A stretch of DNA of 64,000 nucleotides from Armatimonadota bacterium (lineage in GTDB: Bacteria > Armatimonadota > Chthonomonadetes > Chthonomonadales > CAJBBX01). The DNA is taken from contig JAPLCQ010000098.1 of assembly GCA_026392115.1 (NCBI GenBank), forward strand, positions 1 to 64,000. Direction: 5' to 3'. Below are positions 17,473 through 26,758 of the stretch, piece by piece (the stretch's first letter is position 1; each line of letters begins with the position of its first letter). A program made the position numbers and the translations under genes. Below the pieces are notes generated by a model. The model searched no databases, was not told where the DNA came from, and saw only the letters and a program-made list of their open reading frames with translations.

Positions 17473-17508
17473 GGGCGTCGTCCGCGGGGCGGACTTCGCC
17501 CTCTTCTT
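17473..17508 (+). terminator. Rho-independent terminator after the small barrel gene
   Basis: GGGCG and CGCCC enclose GTCCGC and GCGGAC (with a TC/TT internal bulge) around a 3-base loop, followed by TCTTCTT. It begins 25 bases after the stop codon at 17447. Confidence 0.7.
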
Positions 17509-17541
17509 GCGTGCTCATGCCCAAGGCGGGCCCGAAAGCTC

Positions 17542-17570
17542 TTGACAGACCGAAGCAGGTGCTGTAACCT
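17542..17570 (+). promoter_or_regulatory. Sigma70-type promoter for the prepilin-like gene
   Basis: A perfect -35 TTGACA, a 17-base spacer and TAACCT as -10. The predicted start is near 17577, leaving a leader of about 284 bases before the ATG at 17861. Confidence 0.65.
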
Positions 17571-17576
17571 AGTGTA

Positions 17577-17860
17577 CGTCGGCTCGTAGCGGCCCTTGTG
17601 TTCCGTGCTGTGGGCGGTGGCCGCCGGCGGTCGTCCCGAAGAATCAGTCCTGAGTTGCGCCCAACCGGGCAACCGCGGAGTGTGAGTTCGGAGCGCCGCA
17701 TGCTGACCAGGCCGTGCGTTCGCGTGGTTCCGGGGAACGGCTCCGGCGACTGCGCCGCACCGGCTTCAGAACTCGTTGCGGTAAGCGCTGAACGTGCAGG
17801 CGCCCTTGGCGGCGAACCGCGCCGCCGGGCGCCAACACTCTGGGAGGGAGGAGCTCTATC
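17577..17860 (+). promoter_or_regulatory. Long 5' leader with a strong stem-loop before the ribosome site
   Basis: No gene is seen in this stretch. It contains a strong stem-loop at 17799-17833: GGCGCCC-TT-GGCGGCG, a 5-base loop, then CGCCGCC-GGGCGCC (14 pairs with a TT bulge). The stem ends about 12 bases before the GGGAGGGAGGAG ribosome site. No T-run follows, so it is more likely to influence translation or mRNA stability than termination. I did not recognise a known riboswitch. Confidence 0.5.
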
Positions 17861-18703
17861 ATGGAGCGGAACAGGCGATCCGGCTTTACCTTGATCGAAC
17901 TGCTGGTCGTGATTGCGATTATCGCGATCCTCGCTGCGATTCTGTTCCCGGTCTTTGCTCAGGCCCGGGAGAAGGCGAGGCAGACGGCCTGCCTTTCGAA
18001 CAGTAAGCAGATTGCGACAGCGGTGCACATGTACCTGCAGGACTATGACGAGACCATGCCCCTGGCCATCACGTGGAACGATCCCCGGGTCAGCAGCCTC
18101 TGGTCTGATCGCGTGCAGCCGTACATCAAGAACTGGGACATGATGTTCTGCCCGTCCGGCGGCCCAAAGCTTCCGTCGTCCTGGCAGGGCGATCCCACGC
18201 GTGAGAACGGCGGCTACTGGAAGTACTCGGTCCAGTACGGCCTCAACGCCACCTACATGAACAAGGGCACGACGCCGGGCTGCTCGGACTTCGGTCCGCT
18301 ACGCAGCGACGGCAACATGTTCGGACCGCCCATGGCCATCGCCGGCATCGCGAAGGTGGGCGAGACCGTCCTCCTGACCGAGACCGGCCAGAGCGCCGGT
18401 AACGACGCCAACATCGGCTCCGCCATCGCCTACGCGCCCGGCGCCATGACTTCGACCGACGGCGCCTGCACCTACGGCGACTGGGGCGTCAACGCCAACC
18501 TGTGGTACGGCCTCAACGGCATCACCAACACCGGGTTCTTCCTGGCCCGCCACTCCGACGGCGGCAATGTCGCGTTCTGCGACGGGCACGTGAAGTTCAT
18601 GCGGCCGGGCGCCCTGGCGGCCGGTACCAACTGGACCGCCACCAAGGCCCTGCGCAGCGTCAACATCATCGACCGCTCGCTGTACATCTGGGATCTCGAC
18701 TAG
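17861..18703 (+). CDS. Prepilin-like protein, DUF1559 type with H-X9-DG signature
   Basis: A 280-residue pseudopilin-like protein. The N-terminus [20 protein letters not shown] is a type IV prepilin leader (cleavage after G, then methylated F) followed by a hydrophobic helix. The C-terminal globular part carries [18 protein letters not shown], which fits the H-X9-DG pattern of the large DUF1559 families of Planctomycetes and Armatimonadota. Presumably processed by a prepilin peptidase and displayed or secreted; specific role unknown. A strong GGAGGGAGGAG ribosome site precedes ATG 17861. Its stop overlaps the GTG of the following small lipoprotein by one base. Confidence 0.9.
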   Translation: MERNRRSGFTLIELLVVIAIIAILAAILFPVFAQAREKARQTACLSNSKQIATAVHMYLQDYDETMPLAITWNDPRVSSLWSDRVQPYIKNWDMMFCPSGGPKLPSSWQGDPTRENGGYWKYSVQYGLNATYMNKGTTPGCSDFGPLRSDGNMFGPPMAIAGIAKVGETVLLTETGQSAGNDANIGSAIAYAPGAMTSTDGACTYGDWGVNANLWYGLNGITNTGFFLARHSDGGNVAFCDGHVKFMRPGALAAGTNWTATKALRSVNIIDRSLYIWDLD

Positions 18704-18897
18704 TGACGGGCCGGTTCGGCGCGCGGTGGATACTCGCCGCGCTGACGGCGCTGACGCTTTCCGGCTGCGGAGCCCACAAGGCGGCCGAAGACGACAAGGC
18801 GCCGCCGCCGTCGAAGAACGCTGGCAAGCCCGAAGCGAACGCGCCCGTGTCCTTGGCGACGCCGCCTCCGGCCGCACCCGGCGCCCGGACCAAGTAA
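18703..18897 (+). CDS. Small lipoprotein
   Basis: A 64-residue protein starting at GTG 18703, which shares one base with the preceding stop (TAGTG). It has a short basic N-terminus, a hydrophobic stretch and the lipobox LSGC (Cys at about 22), followed by a low-complexity Lys/Pro/Ala tail (EDDKAPPPSKNAGKPEA). The coupling to the prepilin-like gene suggests a partner role in assembly or anchoring (inference). Small lipoproteins next to DUF1559 genes are familiar in related phyla. Confidence 0.7.
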   Translation: MTGRFGARWILAALTALTLSGCGAHKAAEDDKAPPPSKNAGKPEANAPVSLATPPPAAPGARTK

Positions 18898-18926
18898 CGG
18901 CGCACCGGTCTCGTCGGCTAAGAAGG

Positions 18927-18969
18927 ACGGCCCGCATTGCGGTGACTTGCTCACCGTGACGCGGGCCGT
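18927..18969. terminator. Bidirectional terminator between the lipoprotein and DeoR-family genes
   Basis: ACGGCCCGC pairs with GCGGGCCGT (9 bp) and an inner hairpin CGGTGA/TCACCG stacks inside it. It is followed by CTTCGC rather than a T-run. It lies between convergent genes ending at 18897 and 19003 and may serve both. Confidence 0.65.
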
Positions 18970-19002
18970 CTTCGCATTGGCTTTGGGCAGGGCGGTCCGG
19001 CG

Positions 19003-19806
19003 CTATGCGGCCTTCACCACCCGGTAGGGGAGTCCCTGTTCGGCGATCCGGGCCAGCACGTGCGGGGGCGCGCCGTCGTCCGTCATCAGTAGGTGCGCGG
19101 CGCTGACGGGGCCGACCACGGCGAATGCCGAACGCCCGATCTTGCCGCTGTCGGCCACCACCACCACCTCGGCCGCCCGGGCCATCATCTGCCGCTTCAC
19201 CTCCGCCGCGTCGAAGTCCACCACCGTGAAGCCGGCGTCGGGGTGGACCCCGTTGAACGCCAGAAACGCCCGGTCCACATGGATCGACGTGAGGAATCGC
19301 ACGGCCAGCGGGCCCAGTGTGGCGCGCCTCTGCGCCTGCATGGTGCCGCCGACCAGGATCACCTCGATGCCGGGGTTCTCCATCAGGATGGCCGCGTTGG
19401 CCAGCGAGTTGGTAACCACCGTGAGCCGCCGCCGATCCTTCAGGATGCGGGCGATCTCGCAGGTGGTGGTGCCGGCGTCCAGCAGGACGGTCTCATCGTC
19501 CTTGACCGTGTCCGCCGCCATGCGGGCGATGGCGCGCTTCTCGCGGTGGAGCAGCACCTCGCGATGGTCGTAAGGCGGCTCAAACAGAGTGCCGTCGACG
19601 CTGAGGGCTCCGCCGTGGGTGCGCCGCAGGAGGCCCTGCTGCTCGAGGCGTGCCAGGTCGGAGCGAATCGTGGGCGCCGAGACCTGATAGGCTGCGGCCA
19701 ACTCCTCCACCGTCGCCTTGCCGGAGTCGCGCAGCCTTTCAAGGATGGCGCGATGCCGCTCTTCGGCGAACATGGCGTTCTGGTGCGTCATGGGTGCGTG
19801 TGTCAT
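19003..19806 (-). CDS. DeoR-family transcriptional regulator
   Basis: A 267-residue DNA-binding repressor that typically senses a sugar phosphate. The N-terminal HTH reads RHRAILERLRDSGKATVEEL, then VSAPTIRSDLARLEQQGLL and RTHGGA. The C-terminal DeoR sensor domain has LLDAGTTTCEIARIL, VVTNSLANA and EVILVGGT. ATG 19806 has GAGG at 7 bases; an in-frame ATG at 19863 lacks a ribosome site. It is divergent from the glycosyltransferase operon, so it may control that operon, although regulators of this family often control sugar catabolism. Confidence 0.9.
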   Translation of the reverse strand: MTHAPMTHQNAMFAEERHRAILERLRDSGKATVEELAAAYQVSAPTIRSDLARLEQQGLLRRTHGGALSVDGTLFEPPYDHREVLLHREKRAIARMAADTVKDDETVLLDAGTTTCEIARILKDRRRLTVVTNSLANAAILMENPGIEVILVGGTMQAQRRATLGPLAVRFLTSIHVDRAFLAFNGVHPDAGFTVVDFDAAEVKRQMMARAAEVVVVADSGKIGRSAFAVVGPVSAAHLLMTDDGAPPHVLARIAEQGLPYRVVKAA

Positions 19807-19849
19807 CGTGCGACCTCGCCGTCCGCTTTCGTTCTCTTGCGATTGGCCG

Positions 19850-19878
19850 TTGAATCCCTTCACATTTTAGCGTATCAT
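19850..19878 (+). promoter_or_regulatory. Promoter for the glycosyltransferase / amidotransferase / E1 operon
   Basis: TTGAAT, a 17-base spacer and TATCAT on the plus strand in the divergent intergenic region. The predicted transcript start is about 105 bases before ATG 19989. The region also contains the divergent regulator's leader, so it is a plausible place for DeoR-family binding. Confidence 0.6.
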
Positions 19879-19988
19879 GGAGGGTGTTCGCGCGGTCCGC
19901 GCCGGAGTCGGGGCGAAAGATGGCCGCGCGAGGCCCTGAATGGGCCGTTGGGGTACCGTGTGGCATCCCGACGGCAGGAGAGAGATGG

Positions 19989-21356
19989 ATGTCATCAACC
20001 AGTGCCGGCAGCGCGAATCCAGCGGCCCCGAGCGGACCGACGCGCGGCTGGCGGGTTTACGTCAATCAGGTGATCGCCGCCGAACTGGCCGCGTTCAGCC
20101 GGTATTTCGCCCGCGTGGTGCAGTGGCGGCCGCGTCCCGACGACGGCGGCTTGCTGCTGGGCCTGGTCGATTGCGCCGAGAAGCGATGCGTGGACGACGA
20201 GTGCGCCGATGCGCTGTCCCTGGGCGAGCCGGGCCCGACGCTGGTGCTGATGAACGGCAACCTGAACCACGACTTCGATATCCAGCGCGACCTGCTGGAG
20301 CTCCACGCCCGCATGGGCCGCTCCTCGCGCGTGGCGCTGGTCGCGTTCAACCCCTACCTGCGGTGGCTCTATCGCCTGGCCAACGCCCTGGGCATCCGGC
20401 GCGGCGAGATGCCGAGCACCTTCGTTACGCGCACGGACCTGCGCAACATCGCGCGCATCTCGGGTTTCGAGGTGGTTCGTATGCGGCCCGCGGTCTACGT
20501 GCCGTTCGGCCTGCTGGGTCTGGGTGACCTGGTGAACGCCCTGATGCCCGCGGCGCCCCTGTTCCGCTGGCTGAGCCTCGTCACGGTGCTGGTGCTGCGG
20601 CCCGTGAAGCCCGAGGACGGGCGCCCCTCGCTGTCGGTGGTCATTCCGGCGCGCAACGAGCGCGGCAACATCGAGGGCGCCCTGCAGCGCATGCCCGACC
20701 TTGGCGGCGCGCCCATCGAGGTGATCTTCGTGGAGGGCGGCTCTTCCGACGGCACCTGGGAGGAGATTCAGCGCGTCCTGTCCCTCTACGCCGACCGCTT
20801 CAGGCTTGCGGCCTACAAGCAGACCGGCAAAGGCAAGAACGACGCCGTGCGGCTGGGCTTCTCCAAGGCGACGGGCGAACTGCTGACGATCCTCGACGCC
20901 GACCTGACGATGCCGCCGGAGCTGCTCCCGAGGTTCTACGAGGCCTACCGCGCCGGCCTGGCCGACTTCATCAACGGCTCGCGCCTGGTCTATCCCATGG
21001 AGGGGGAGGCCATGCGGTTCCTGAACCACCTTGGCAACCTCTTCTTCGCGCGGGCGCTTTCCGGCGTGCTGGGCGTGCCCATCGGCGATTCGCTCTGCGG
21101 CACGAAGCTGGTCTCGCGCGAGGACTACGCGCGCTTCACGGCGTGGCGCGGCGACTTCGGCGACTTCGACCCGTTCGGCGACTTCGAGCTGATCTTCCCG
21201 GCCGCCACGCTGGGCCTGGGCATCGTGGACGTGCCCATCCGCTACCGCCAGCGCGTCTACGGATCCACCAACATCAGCCGGTTCCGCAACGGCCTCGAGC
21301 TGCTCCGCATGACCGCCGTGGGCTTCTTCCGCCTGAAGCTCGGGAGGGTGCGATGA
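19989..21356 (+). CDS. Family 2 glycosyltransferase with an N-terminal methyltransferase-like region
   Basis: A 455-residue protein. Residues about 85-200 resemble the C-terminal half of a class I methyltransferase (VLMNGNLNHDFDIQRDLLEL, RVALVAFNPYLRWLYRLA, ISGFEVV), but the SAM-binding glycine-rich loop is not visible. Residues about 215-455 are a GT2 domain: LSVVIPARNERGNIEGAL, VIFVEGGSSDGTWEE, the D-x-D motif in ILDADLTMP, and GDSLCGTKLV. It probably transfers a sugar to a lipid or surface glycan. ATG 19989 has AGGAG 8 bases upstream; an earlier in-frame ATG at 19884 lacks one. Its stop overlaps the amidotransferase start (ATGA). Confidence 0.8.
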   Translation: MSSTSAGSANPAAPSGPTRGWRVYVNQVIAAELAAFSRYFARVVQWRPRPDDGGLLLGLVDCAEKRCVDDECADALSLGEPGPTLVLMNGNLNHDFDIQRDLLELHARMGRSSRVALVAFNPYLRWLYRLANALGIRRGEMPSTFVTRTDLRNIARISGFEVVRMRPAVYVPFGLLGLGDLVNALMPAAPLFRWLSLVTVLVLRPVKPEDGRPSLSVVIPARNERGNIEGALQRMPDLGGAPIEVIFVEGGSSDGTWEEIQRVLSLYADRFRLAAYKQTGKGKNDAVRLGFSKATGELLTILDADLTMPPELLPRFYEAYRAGLADFINGSRLVYPMEGEAMRFLNHLGNLFFARALSGVLGVPIGDSLCGTKLVSREDYARFTAWRGDFGDFDPFGDFELIFPAATLGLGIVDVPIRYRQRVYGSTNISRFRNGLELLRMTAVGFFRLKLGRVR

Positions 21357-22108
21357 CGCCGCCCCGGCCGCTGCTCTACGTCGGCTTCGCGCAGCCCGAC
21401 GAGTGGGGCGCCTGGGCGGCGACCTATGCGCGCCACGCCGCCCGCTTCGAGGAGTGCGCCGGCAGGCCCTGCCTCACGGTCTCGTTCCTGCGGGCCGACA
21501 CCGACCTGGTGCGGCGTCTGGAGCCGTCGGCCATCGTGCTGAGCGGCTTCGCGCGGTCGTTCGAGCAATACGCCCCCGCCTCGCTGGAGGCGGTCTGCGG
21601 CATGGTGCTGGAGAACCCGGGCGTGCCCATGCTGGCGATCTGCGGTTCGCACCAGCTTCTGGGCTACCTCTACAGTGGCGAACTGGAGGGCGGAGCGCAG
21701 CCCGTCGACCAGCCCATGCGCCTTCGCAGGCCCGGCGAGCCGGCGCTCAACCCCCACGACCACCCCGACTACTTCATGGAGATCGGCTTCCACGAGTTGG
21801 AGCTCCATGGCCGCGACCCGCTCTTCGCCACGTGCGGCGCTCCGCCCGCCGTCTGCGAGTCGCACTACTGCGAGATCAAGCGCCTTCCCCCGGGCTTCCG
21901 CCTGCTGGCCTCCACGCCGGAGTGTCGCATCCAGGCCATGAGGCACGGAGAGCGGCCCCTTGTGGGCGTGCAGTTCCATCCGGAAGACTGGACCGATCGT
22001 TTCCCCGACGGCCGCGCCGTGCTCCAGGCGTTCTTCGCCCAGGGCCCGGACGCGCCCGACGATGAGTGTACGAGTTCAACCTCACGCAAGGAGCGTACCA
22101 ATGCCTAA
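21353..22108 (+). CDS. Class I glutamine amidotransferase
   Basis: A 251-residue stand-alone glutaminase-fold enzyme that would release ammonia from glutamine for a synthetase partner. The nucleophile elbow is [13 protein letters not shown] (active Cys at about 89), and the His-x-Glu of the triad is in GVQFHPEDW near the C-terminus. Specificity is unknown; there is no companion synthetase domain in the protein. ATG 21353 overlaps the upstream stop by 4 bases and follows GGGAGGG. Its end overlaps the E1 start by 8 bases, so the three genes are tightly coupled, although a shared pathway is not obvious. Confidence 0.85.
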   Translation: MTPPRPLLYVGFAQPDEWGAWAATYARHAARFEECAGRPCLTVSFLRADTDLVRRLEPSAIVLSGFARSFEQYAPASLEAVCGMVLENPGVPMLAICGSHQLLGYLYSGELEGGAQPVDQPMRLRRPGEPALNPHDHPDYFMEIGFHELELHGRDPLFATCGAPPAVCESHYCEIKRLPPGFRLLASTPECRIQAMRHGERPLVGVQFHPEDWTDRFPDGRAVLQAFFAQGPDAPDDECTSSTSRKERTNA

Positions 22109-24572
22109 GTCGATGCCTATCAACCCATCTGACGTGCGGAAGGCGGGCAAGCTCGAGTTCGAGCCCATCCCGCTCAACGTGTATGATCGCAAGCTCTCGG
22201 ACGAGGTCGCGGCCTACGGCGCCGACGAGGTCCGGGCCGTGTACCATGACATGGTCGCGATCCGCATGTTCGAGACGATGCTCAACGACATCAAGACCAA
22301 GGGCAAGTACGAGGACATCCCGTACGACCACAAGGGGCCCGCGCACCTGAGCATCGGGCAGGAGGCCTCGGCCGTGGGCCAGGCCCTCAACCTGGGCGTC
22401 GACGACCACATCTTCGGCAGCCATCGCAGCCACGGCGAGATCCTGGCCAAGGGCCTCTCCGCCATCCGCAAGCTGGACGAAGCGACGCTCACCGCCATCA
22501 TGAAGACCAACCTGAAGGGCGACACCCTCCGCGTGGTCGATGACGGCTCGCACACCTCGGCCCGGTCCCTGGCCATCGACTTCCTGCTCTACGGCGCGCT
22601 GGCCGAGATCTTCGGTCGCGAGCCCGGCTTCAACCGCGGCATGGGCGGCTCCATGCACGCCTTCTTCGTCCCCTTCGGTATCTACCCGAACAACGCCATC
22701 GTCGGCGGCTCGGCCGACATCAGCGTGGGCGCCGCGCTCTACAAGAAGGTGAACCGGAAGCCGGGCGTCGTGGTCTGCAACATCGGCGACGGCTCGCTGG
22801 GCTGCGGCCCGGTCTGGGAGGCCCTCTGCCTGGCCAACATGGACCAGTTCAAGACCCTCTGGGACCAGGAGCACAAGGGCGGCCTGCCGTTCATTCTGAA
22901 CGTGGTCAACAACTTCTACGGCATGGGCGGCCAGCCCGTGGGCGAGACCATGGGCTTCCAGGTGCTGGCCCGCCTGGGCGCCGGCATCACCCCGGACCAG
23001 ATGCACGCCGAGCGCGTCGACGGCTACAACCCCCTGGCCCTGGCCGATGCCGTCAAGCGCAAGAAGGAGCTGATCGCCGCCGGTGAAGGGCCGATCCTGC
23101 TGGACGTGCTCACCTACCGGTACAGCGGCCATTCGCCCTCCGACGCCTCCTCGTACCGCGAGAAGGCCGAGGTCGAGGCCTGGCAGCATGTGGACTCGAT
23201 CGAAGCCTACGCGGCCGACCTCAAGGCCTCCGGCGTGGCCTCCGACACGGACATGGAAGTCATCGGCGCCGACCTCTCCGCCCGCGTGCTGAAGGCCTAC
23301 AAGAAGGCCATCGACCTCGAGGTCTCGCCCCGCGCCAACCTCTTCGCCGTGGGCAACCTCCTCGAGCGGACCATGTTCTCCAACCAGGTGGTTGAGAGCA
23401 TGGAGCCCGGCCGCGAGCCGGACGTGCTCATGCCCATCGCCGACAACCCGCGCGTGAAGCAGCTCGCCCAGCGGAGCCGCTCCGGCTACGACGAGAACGG
23501 CGCCCCGCTCTCCAAGGCCCGCGTCATCGGCATTCGGGACGCCCTCTTCGAGGCGATCATCGACCGCTTCTACACCGATCCCACCCTCGTGGCCTACGGC
23601 GAGGAGGTGCGCGACTGGGGCGGCGCCTTCGCCGTCTACCGCGGCCTCACCGAGGCGCTCCCGTACCATCGCCTCTTCAACTCGCCCATCTCCGAGGCGG
23701 CCATCGTCGGCTCGGCCTGCGGCTACGCGCTGGAGGGCGGCCGGGCTCTGGTGGAGCTGATGTACTGCGACTTCCTGGGCCGCGCGGGAGACGAGGTCTT
23801 CAACCAGCTGGCCAAGTGGCAGAGCATGTCCGGCGGCGAGCTGAAGATGCCCGTGGTGCTCCGCGTCTCCGTCGGCGCCAAGTACGGCGCCCAGCACAGC
23901 CAGGACTGGTCCAGCATCTGCGCCCACATCCCCGGCCTCAAGGTCGTCTTCCCGGCCACCCCGTACGACGCCAAGGGGCTCATGTACTCGGCGCTGCTGG
24001 GCACCGACCCGGTCATCTTCTGCGAGTCGCAGCGCCTCTATGACCAGTCCGAGATCTTCCACCCCGGCGGCGTACCGGCCGGCGCCTACACCATCCCCAT
24101 CGGCGAGCCCGACATCAAGCGCGCCGGCACGGACCTGACGATCGTCACCATCGGCGCCACCCTCTACCGGGCCATCGACGCCGCCAAGGTGCTGGAGAAG
24201 GAGCACGGCATCTCCTGCGAGATCATCGACGCGCGGTCCATCGTGCCGTTCGACTACAGCCTCGTGCTCGAGTCGGTGAAGAAGACCGGCAAGATCATGC
24301 TGATCTCCGACGCCTGCGAGCGTGGAAGCGCCCTGCAGACCATCGCCGCCAAGGTGGCCATGGCCGCGTTTCACGACCTGGACGCGCCGCCGGTGGTGGT
24401 GGGCGCCCGCAACTGGATCACCCCGCCGGACGAGATCGAGACCTCGTTCTTCCCCTACGTGGACGACATCCTTGACGCCGTCCACACGCACATCCGGCCG
24501 CTGAAGGGCTACACCCCGACCCGCGACTGCAGCACCGAAGACCTGCTGAAGCGGAGCGCAGCCGGCCTGTAG
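22101..24572 (+). CDS. 2-oxoacid dehydrogenase E1 component, fused alpha and beta subunits
   Basis: An 823-residue thiamine-diphosphate enzyme that decarboxylates a 2-oxoacid (pyruvate or branched-chain) and passes the acyl group to E2 lipoate. The alpha half contains [13 protein letters not shown] and the TPP motif GDG (about 229-231) to NN (270-271). The beta half (about 475 onward) contains RIGIRD-type start [28 protein letters not shown], and [20 protein letters not shown]. Single-chain E1 fusions are known in several phyla. AAGGAG lies 7 bases before ATG 22101. No E2 or E3 gene is in the window. The last 144 bases plus the following hairpin are duplicated at 26675-26924. Confidence 0.9.
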   Translation: MPKSMPINPSDVRKAGKLEFEPIPLNVYDRKLSDEVAAYGADEVRAVYHDMVAIRMFETMLNDIKTKGKYEDIPYDHKGPAHLSIGQEASAVGQALNLGVDDHIFGSHRSHGEILAKGLSAIRKLDEATLTAIMKTNLKGDTLRVVDDGSHTSARSLAIDFLLYGALAEIFGREPGFNRGMGGSMHAFFVPFGIYPNNAIVGGSADISVGAALYKKVNRKPGVVVCNIGDGSLGCGPVWEALCLANMDQFKTLWDQEHKGGLPFILNVVNNFYGMGGQPVGETMGFQVLARLGAGITPDQMHAERVDGYNPLALADAVKRKKELIAAGEGPILLDVLTYRYSGHSPSDASSYREKAEVEAWQHVDSIEAYAADLKASGVASDTDMEVIGADLSARVLKAYKKAIDLEVSPRANLFAVGNLLERTMFSNQVVESMEPGREPDVLMPIADNPRVKQLAQRSRSGYDENGAPLSKARVIGIRDALFEAIIDRFYTDPTLVAYGEEVRDWGGAFAVYRGLTEALPYHRLFNSPISEAAIVGSACGYALEGGRALVELMYCDFLGRAGDEVFNQLAKWQSMSGGELKMPVVLRVSVGAKYGAQHSQDWSSICAHIPGLKVVFPATPYDAKGLMYSALLGTDPVIFCESQRLYDQSEIFHPGGVPAGAYTIPIGEPDIKRAGTDLTIVTIGATLYRAIDAAKVLEKEHGISCEIIDARSIVPFDYSLVLESVKKTGKIMLISDACERGSALQTIAAKVAMAAFHDLDAPPVVVGARNWITPPDEIETSFFPYVDDILDAVHTHIRPLKGYTPTRDCSTEDLLKRSAAGL

Positions 24573-24678
24573 TACGAACCCGCTCCGACCCGGTCGAAGC
24601 AAGAGGTCCAAGGGGATCACTTTCCTGCCATGGGAAAGTGATCCCCTTGGCTTGTCGGGGCGGCTTCGGGCGGGCCGC
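24429..24678 (+). repeat. Direct repeat copy A: E1 3' end plus hairpin
   Basis: This 250-base segment covers the last 144 bases of the E1 gene and 106 bases downstream. It recurs at 26675-26924 in the same orientation and at the same length, with about nine base differences by eye (about 96% identity). Together the copies bracket the HAF and ankyrin genes. Confidence 0.9.
24608..24650 (+). terminator. Long palindromic hairpin after the E1 gene
   Basis: CCAAGGGGATCACTTTCC pairs with GGAAAGTGATCCCCTTGG around a short loop, an 18-bp stem about 35 bases after the E1 stop. No T-run follows, so it may be a bidirectional or Rho-assisted terminator, or a dispersed palindromic repeat. A second copy lies at 26855-26896. 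Confidence 0.6.
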
Positions 24679-24872
24679 AGGGGCCATGGGCACGGACTCT
24701 CTCGGACCACCACAGACGACCGGACCCAGACGGAACGAAGCTGTCGCCGGGGCTCGACCAAACCGGGCATGTATGCCATGCTGTATCTGTTCGTGTCGCG
24801 GGTACGGTCGCGCGGGCGTCGTCTGGAGGCGAGGCCGATGCTCATCCCCTGAGCGCACGGAGGAGGTCGGGC

Positions 24873-26018
24873 ATGCACGAAGGACTGGGCAGATATCGAG
24901 GCCTCTGTGGCTTCCGAGTGCCGCGGCTGCCGGCACTAGTCTCACGTTCGGCGCAGGCCCGGCGCACCACTCCGCAGGTCCTCCTCTGCCTCATCGCATT
25001 GAGTTCTCCCCCGGGGCGCGCCGACGCCGCCCCGCCCGGCGACGTGGTGGTCCTGCCCGGCATTGGCCGATACAGGGCTCGGGTCTTGCCCAATCCACCT
25101 GGGTATATCTGCTCCGCGGCCGCGATCAGCGATACCGGCACTGTGTGCGGCACGGCTAGCCCGGGCCCGCCTCGCCGCACCTTGCTTCGGCGTCCTGTGG
25201 TGTGGAGTCCGGCTGGAGTGCCGCGCTTGCTCCTCGATGTGGGCGCGTCCAGCGATGGACTGGGTACCGGCCCTCATGGACCTGTGGTGGGCGCCGGCGG
25301 GTACGGCTGCCGTATGTCTTCTGCGTTCGCAACGGTCGGTGCGAGGACGCGGGCGTTACCCCTGCCGTGGCCGTGGCCCGGGGCCGCGACAGACGCGAAT
25401 GCGTCGGGTGTCATCGTCGGGCACTACACCGAACCCGGGCACGAGGAGCAGCCGTGCGTGTGGCGTTCACACCGCGTTGGCCGGCGGCTGCCGGTGCTCC
25501 ATTTGTATGGCAAGGCGAACGGCATCAGTGCCAGAGGGCAGATCGTGGGCGAGGCTTGGACCAAGGACGGGGCAATGCACGCGGTGTCCTGGAGCAGGGG
25601 CATGCTGACGGACCTCGGTGCGCCCAAGGGCGGCGGCGCTCGCGCGGTCGGCGTGAACAGCGCTGGATGCATCGTGGGATCGACCCATTGGCCCGACGGC
25701 AGTTGGCGGGCGACAACCTGGCTCGCCGGCAGCGCGCACTACCTGAGCACGCCCGTGGACGCAGACAGCTACGCTAACGCCATCGGTTGGCGTGGCGTTG
25801 TTGCCGGGGAGGTGGAGCAGCGCAATCCGCCGGATGGGTACGCATGCCTCTGGGTGAGCGGCAAGGCGGTATCCGTGCGAGTAGTGCGGCACGGCGCTCT
25901 GGTCCTCAAAATCGACTCTGCGGTCGACATCAACAGCCGCGGCGACGTGCTCTGCAGCGCCGGCTACGCTGGTGACCTTGGCCGTGGGGCCTATCTGGTC
26001 TTGGAACGCATCCGGTGA
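24873..26018 (+). CDS. HAF-repeat protein, probably exported
   Basis: A 381-residue protein made of tandem HAF-type repeats, each with a G-I/V-N-x-x-G-x-I-V-G core followed by a W or F strand: ANGISARGQIVGEAW, AVGVNSAGCIVGSTHW, AVDINSRGDVLCSAGY and others. Such proteins are usually extracellular with a propeller-like fold and no known catalysis. The N-terminus has a long basic lead before a hydrophobic stretch (QVLLCLIALSS), so export is plausible but atypical. ATG 24873 follows GGAGGAGG. Codon choice looks less biased than in neighbours. It lies inside the segment bracketed by the 250-bp direct repeats. Confidence 0.7.
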   Translation: MHEGLGRYRGLCGFRVPRLPALVSRSAQARRTTPQVLLCLIALSSPPGRADAAPPGDVVVLPGIGRYRARVLPNPPGYICSAAAISDTGTVCGTASPGPPRRTLLRRPVVWSPAGVPRLLLDVGASSDGLGTGPHGPVVGAGGYGCRMSSAFATVGARTRALPLPWPWPGAATDANASGVIVGHYTEPGHEEQPCVWRSHRVGRRLPVLHLYGKANGISARGQIVGEAWTKDGAMHAVSWSRGMLTDLGAPKGGGARAVGVNSAGCIVGSTHWPDGSWRATTWLAGSAHYLSTPVDADSYANAIGWRGVVAGEVEQRNPPDGYACLWVSGKAVSVRVVRHGALVLKIDSAVDINSRGDVLCSAGYAGDLGRGAYLVLERIR

Positions 26019-26108
26019 AGTGCCACGGCGCCGGACTGCCCTCATGCCCTGTAGTTGCGGTATCGCCGTCGTGAGCTCGCCATCGGAGGTGCCGAGTTGC
26101 CATCGGCG

Positions 26109-26582
26109 ATGAGCCGGGAGATGGAGCATGCCCTCCTCTACGGGGATGTTGCGGCCGCGATAGCGCTTCTTGCGGCGGGAGAGCCACCGGATGGCCTCGC
26201 ATCCCTGGCGGGGACGGGGTGCACCGCTCTGCACATCGCCGCCGCCATGGGCAGCGTGGAGCTGACGTCGGCGCTCCTGGCCGCCGGCGCCGACCCCAAC
26301 GCCGCCGACACCGACACCGAGACCGTGCTGATGTGGGCTGCCGGACGCGGTCATGGGCACATTGTGGAGATTCTGCTTGCTGCCGGCGCCAGGCACGACG
26401 CCGTCACCGATCTGGACGGCACCGCGCTCCGTTGGGCGGTCAAGTCCGGCGACGCACCGACCGTACACGTCCTGCTCGGCAGCGGCGCAGATCCGCATGC
26501 GCCGGGGGTCATGGATGCCGCAGAGTATGGCGGCAATGCCGAGATTACCGCCATGGTGCGCGAGGCGACGGCAGCAGTGTAG
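26109..26582 (+). CDS. Ankyrin-repeat protein
   Basis: A 157-residue protein with about four ankyrin repeats: MEHALLYGDVAAAIALLAAG, GCTALHIAAAMGSVELTSAL, ETVLMWAAGRGHGHIVEILL and TALRWAVKSGDAPTVHVLL, each followed by GAD or similar. Ankyrin repeats mediate protein binding; no catalytic domain is present and no signal peptide is visible. The start is uncertain: ATG 26109 or ATG 26121, neither with a strong ribosome site, and a TTG at 26055 is in frame. It follows the HAF gene by 90 bases and is the second gene in the repeat-bracketed insert. Confidence 0.75.
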   Translation: MSREMEHALLYGDVAAAIALLAAGEPPDGLASLAGTGCTALHIAAAMGSVELTSALLAAGADPNAADTDTETVLMWAAGRGHGHIVEILLAAGARHDAVTDLDGTALRWAVKSGDAPTVHVLLGSGADPHAPGVMDAAEYGGNAEITAMVREATAAV

Positions 26583-26674
26583 GGAGGCCTCGTGCATCCG
26601 CCCTATGCCGGCGGCGAGGTCGGCGCCGCACTGAAGGATCGGAGATGCGCCACGATGCGAGTTAGGCCCGGACC
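26583..26674. other. Short spacer between the ankyrin gene and repeat copy B
   Basis: A GTG at 26591 preceded by GGAGGC could open a short reading frame running out of frame into the repeat, but its product is Arg/Ser/Pro-rich and matches nothing I recognise. I see no confident gene here. Confidence 0.3.
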
Positions 26675-26758
26675 GACGAGATCGAGACCTCGTTCTTCCC
26701 CTACGTGGACGACATCCTGGACGCCGTCCACACGCACATCCGGCCGCTGAAGGGCTAA
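26675..26758 (+). pseudogene. Fragment of the E1 gene 3' end, ended by a premature stop
   Basis: In the frame of the intact gene this reads [18 protein letters not shown] and on to RPLKG, then TAA at 26756-26758 where the intact gene has TAC (Tyr). It has no upstream coding region or ribosome site and is a remnant of duplication. Confidence 0.85.

Noticed and set aside
17577-17860. Riboswitch (cobalamin or cyclic-di-GMP type) in the prepilin leader
   Set aside because: None of the conserved boxes of those classes could be found by eye; only a plain strong stem-loop is supported.
21876-24878. Thousand-codon open frame antisense to the E1 gene
   Set aside because: It is Arg/Gly/Val/His-rich without domain patterns, has no ribosome site, and opposes an enzyme with unmistakable motifs. 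High GC keeps such antisense frames open.
24679-26674. Insertion sequence or integrase in the repeat-bracketed insert
   Set aside because: No transposase or integrase motif and no short terminal inverted repeats are visible; only HAF and ankyrin genes are present.
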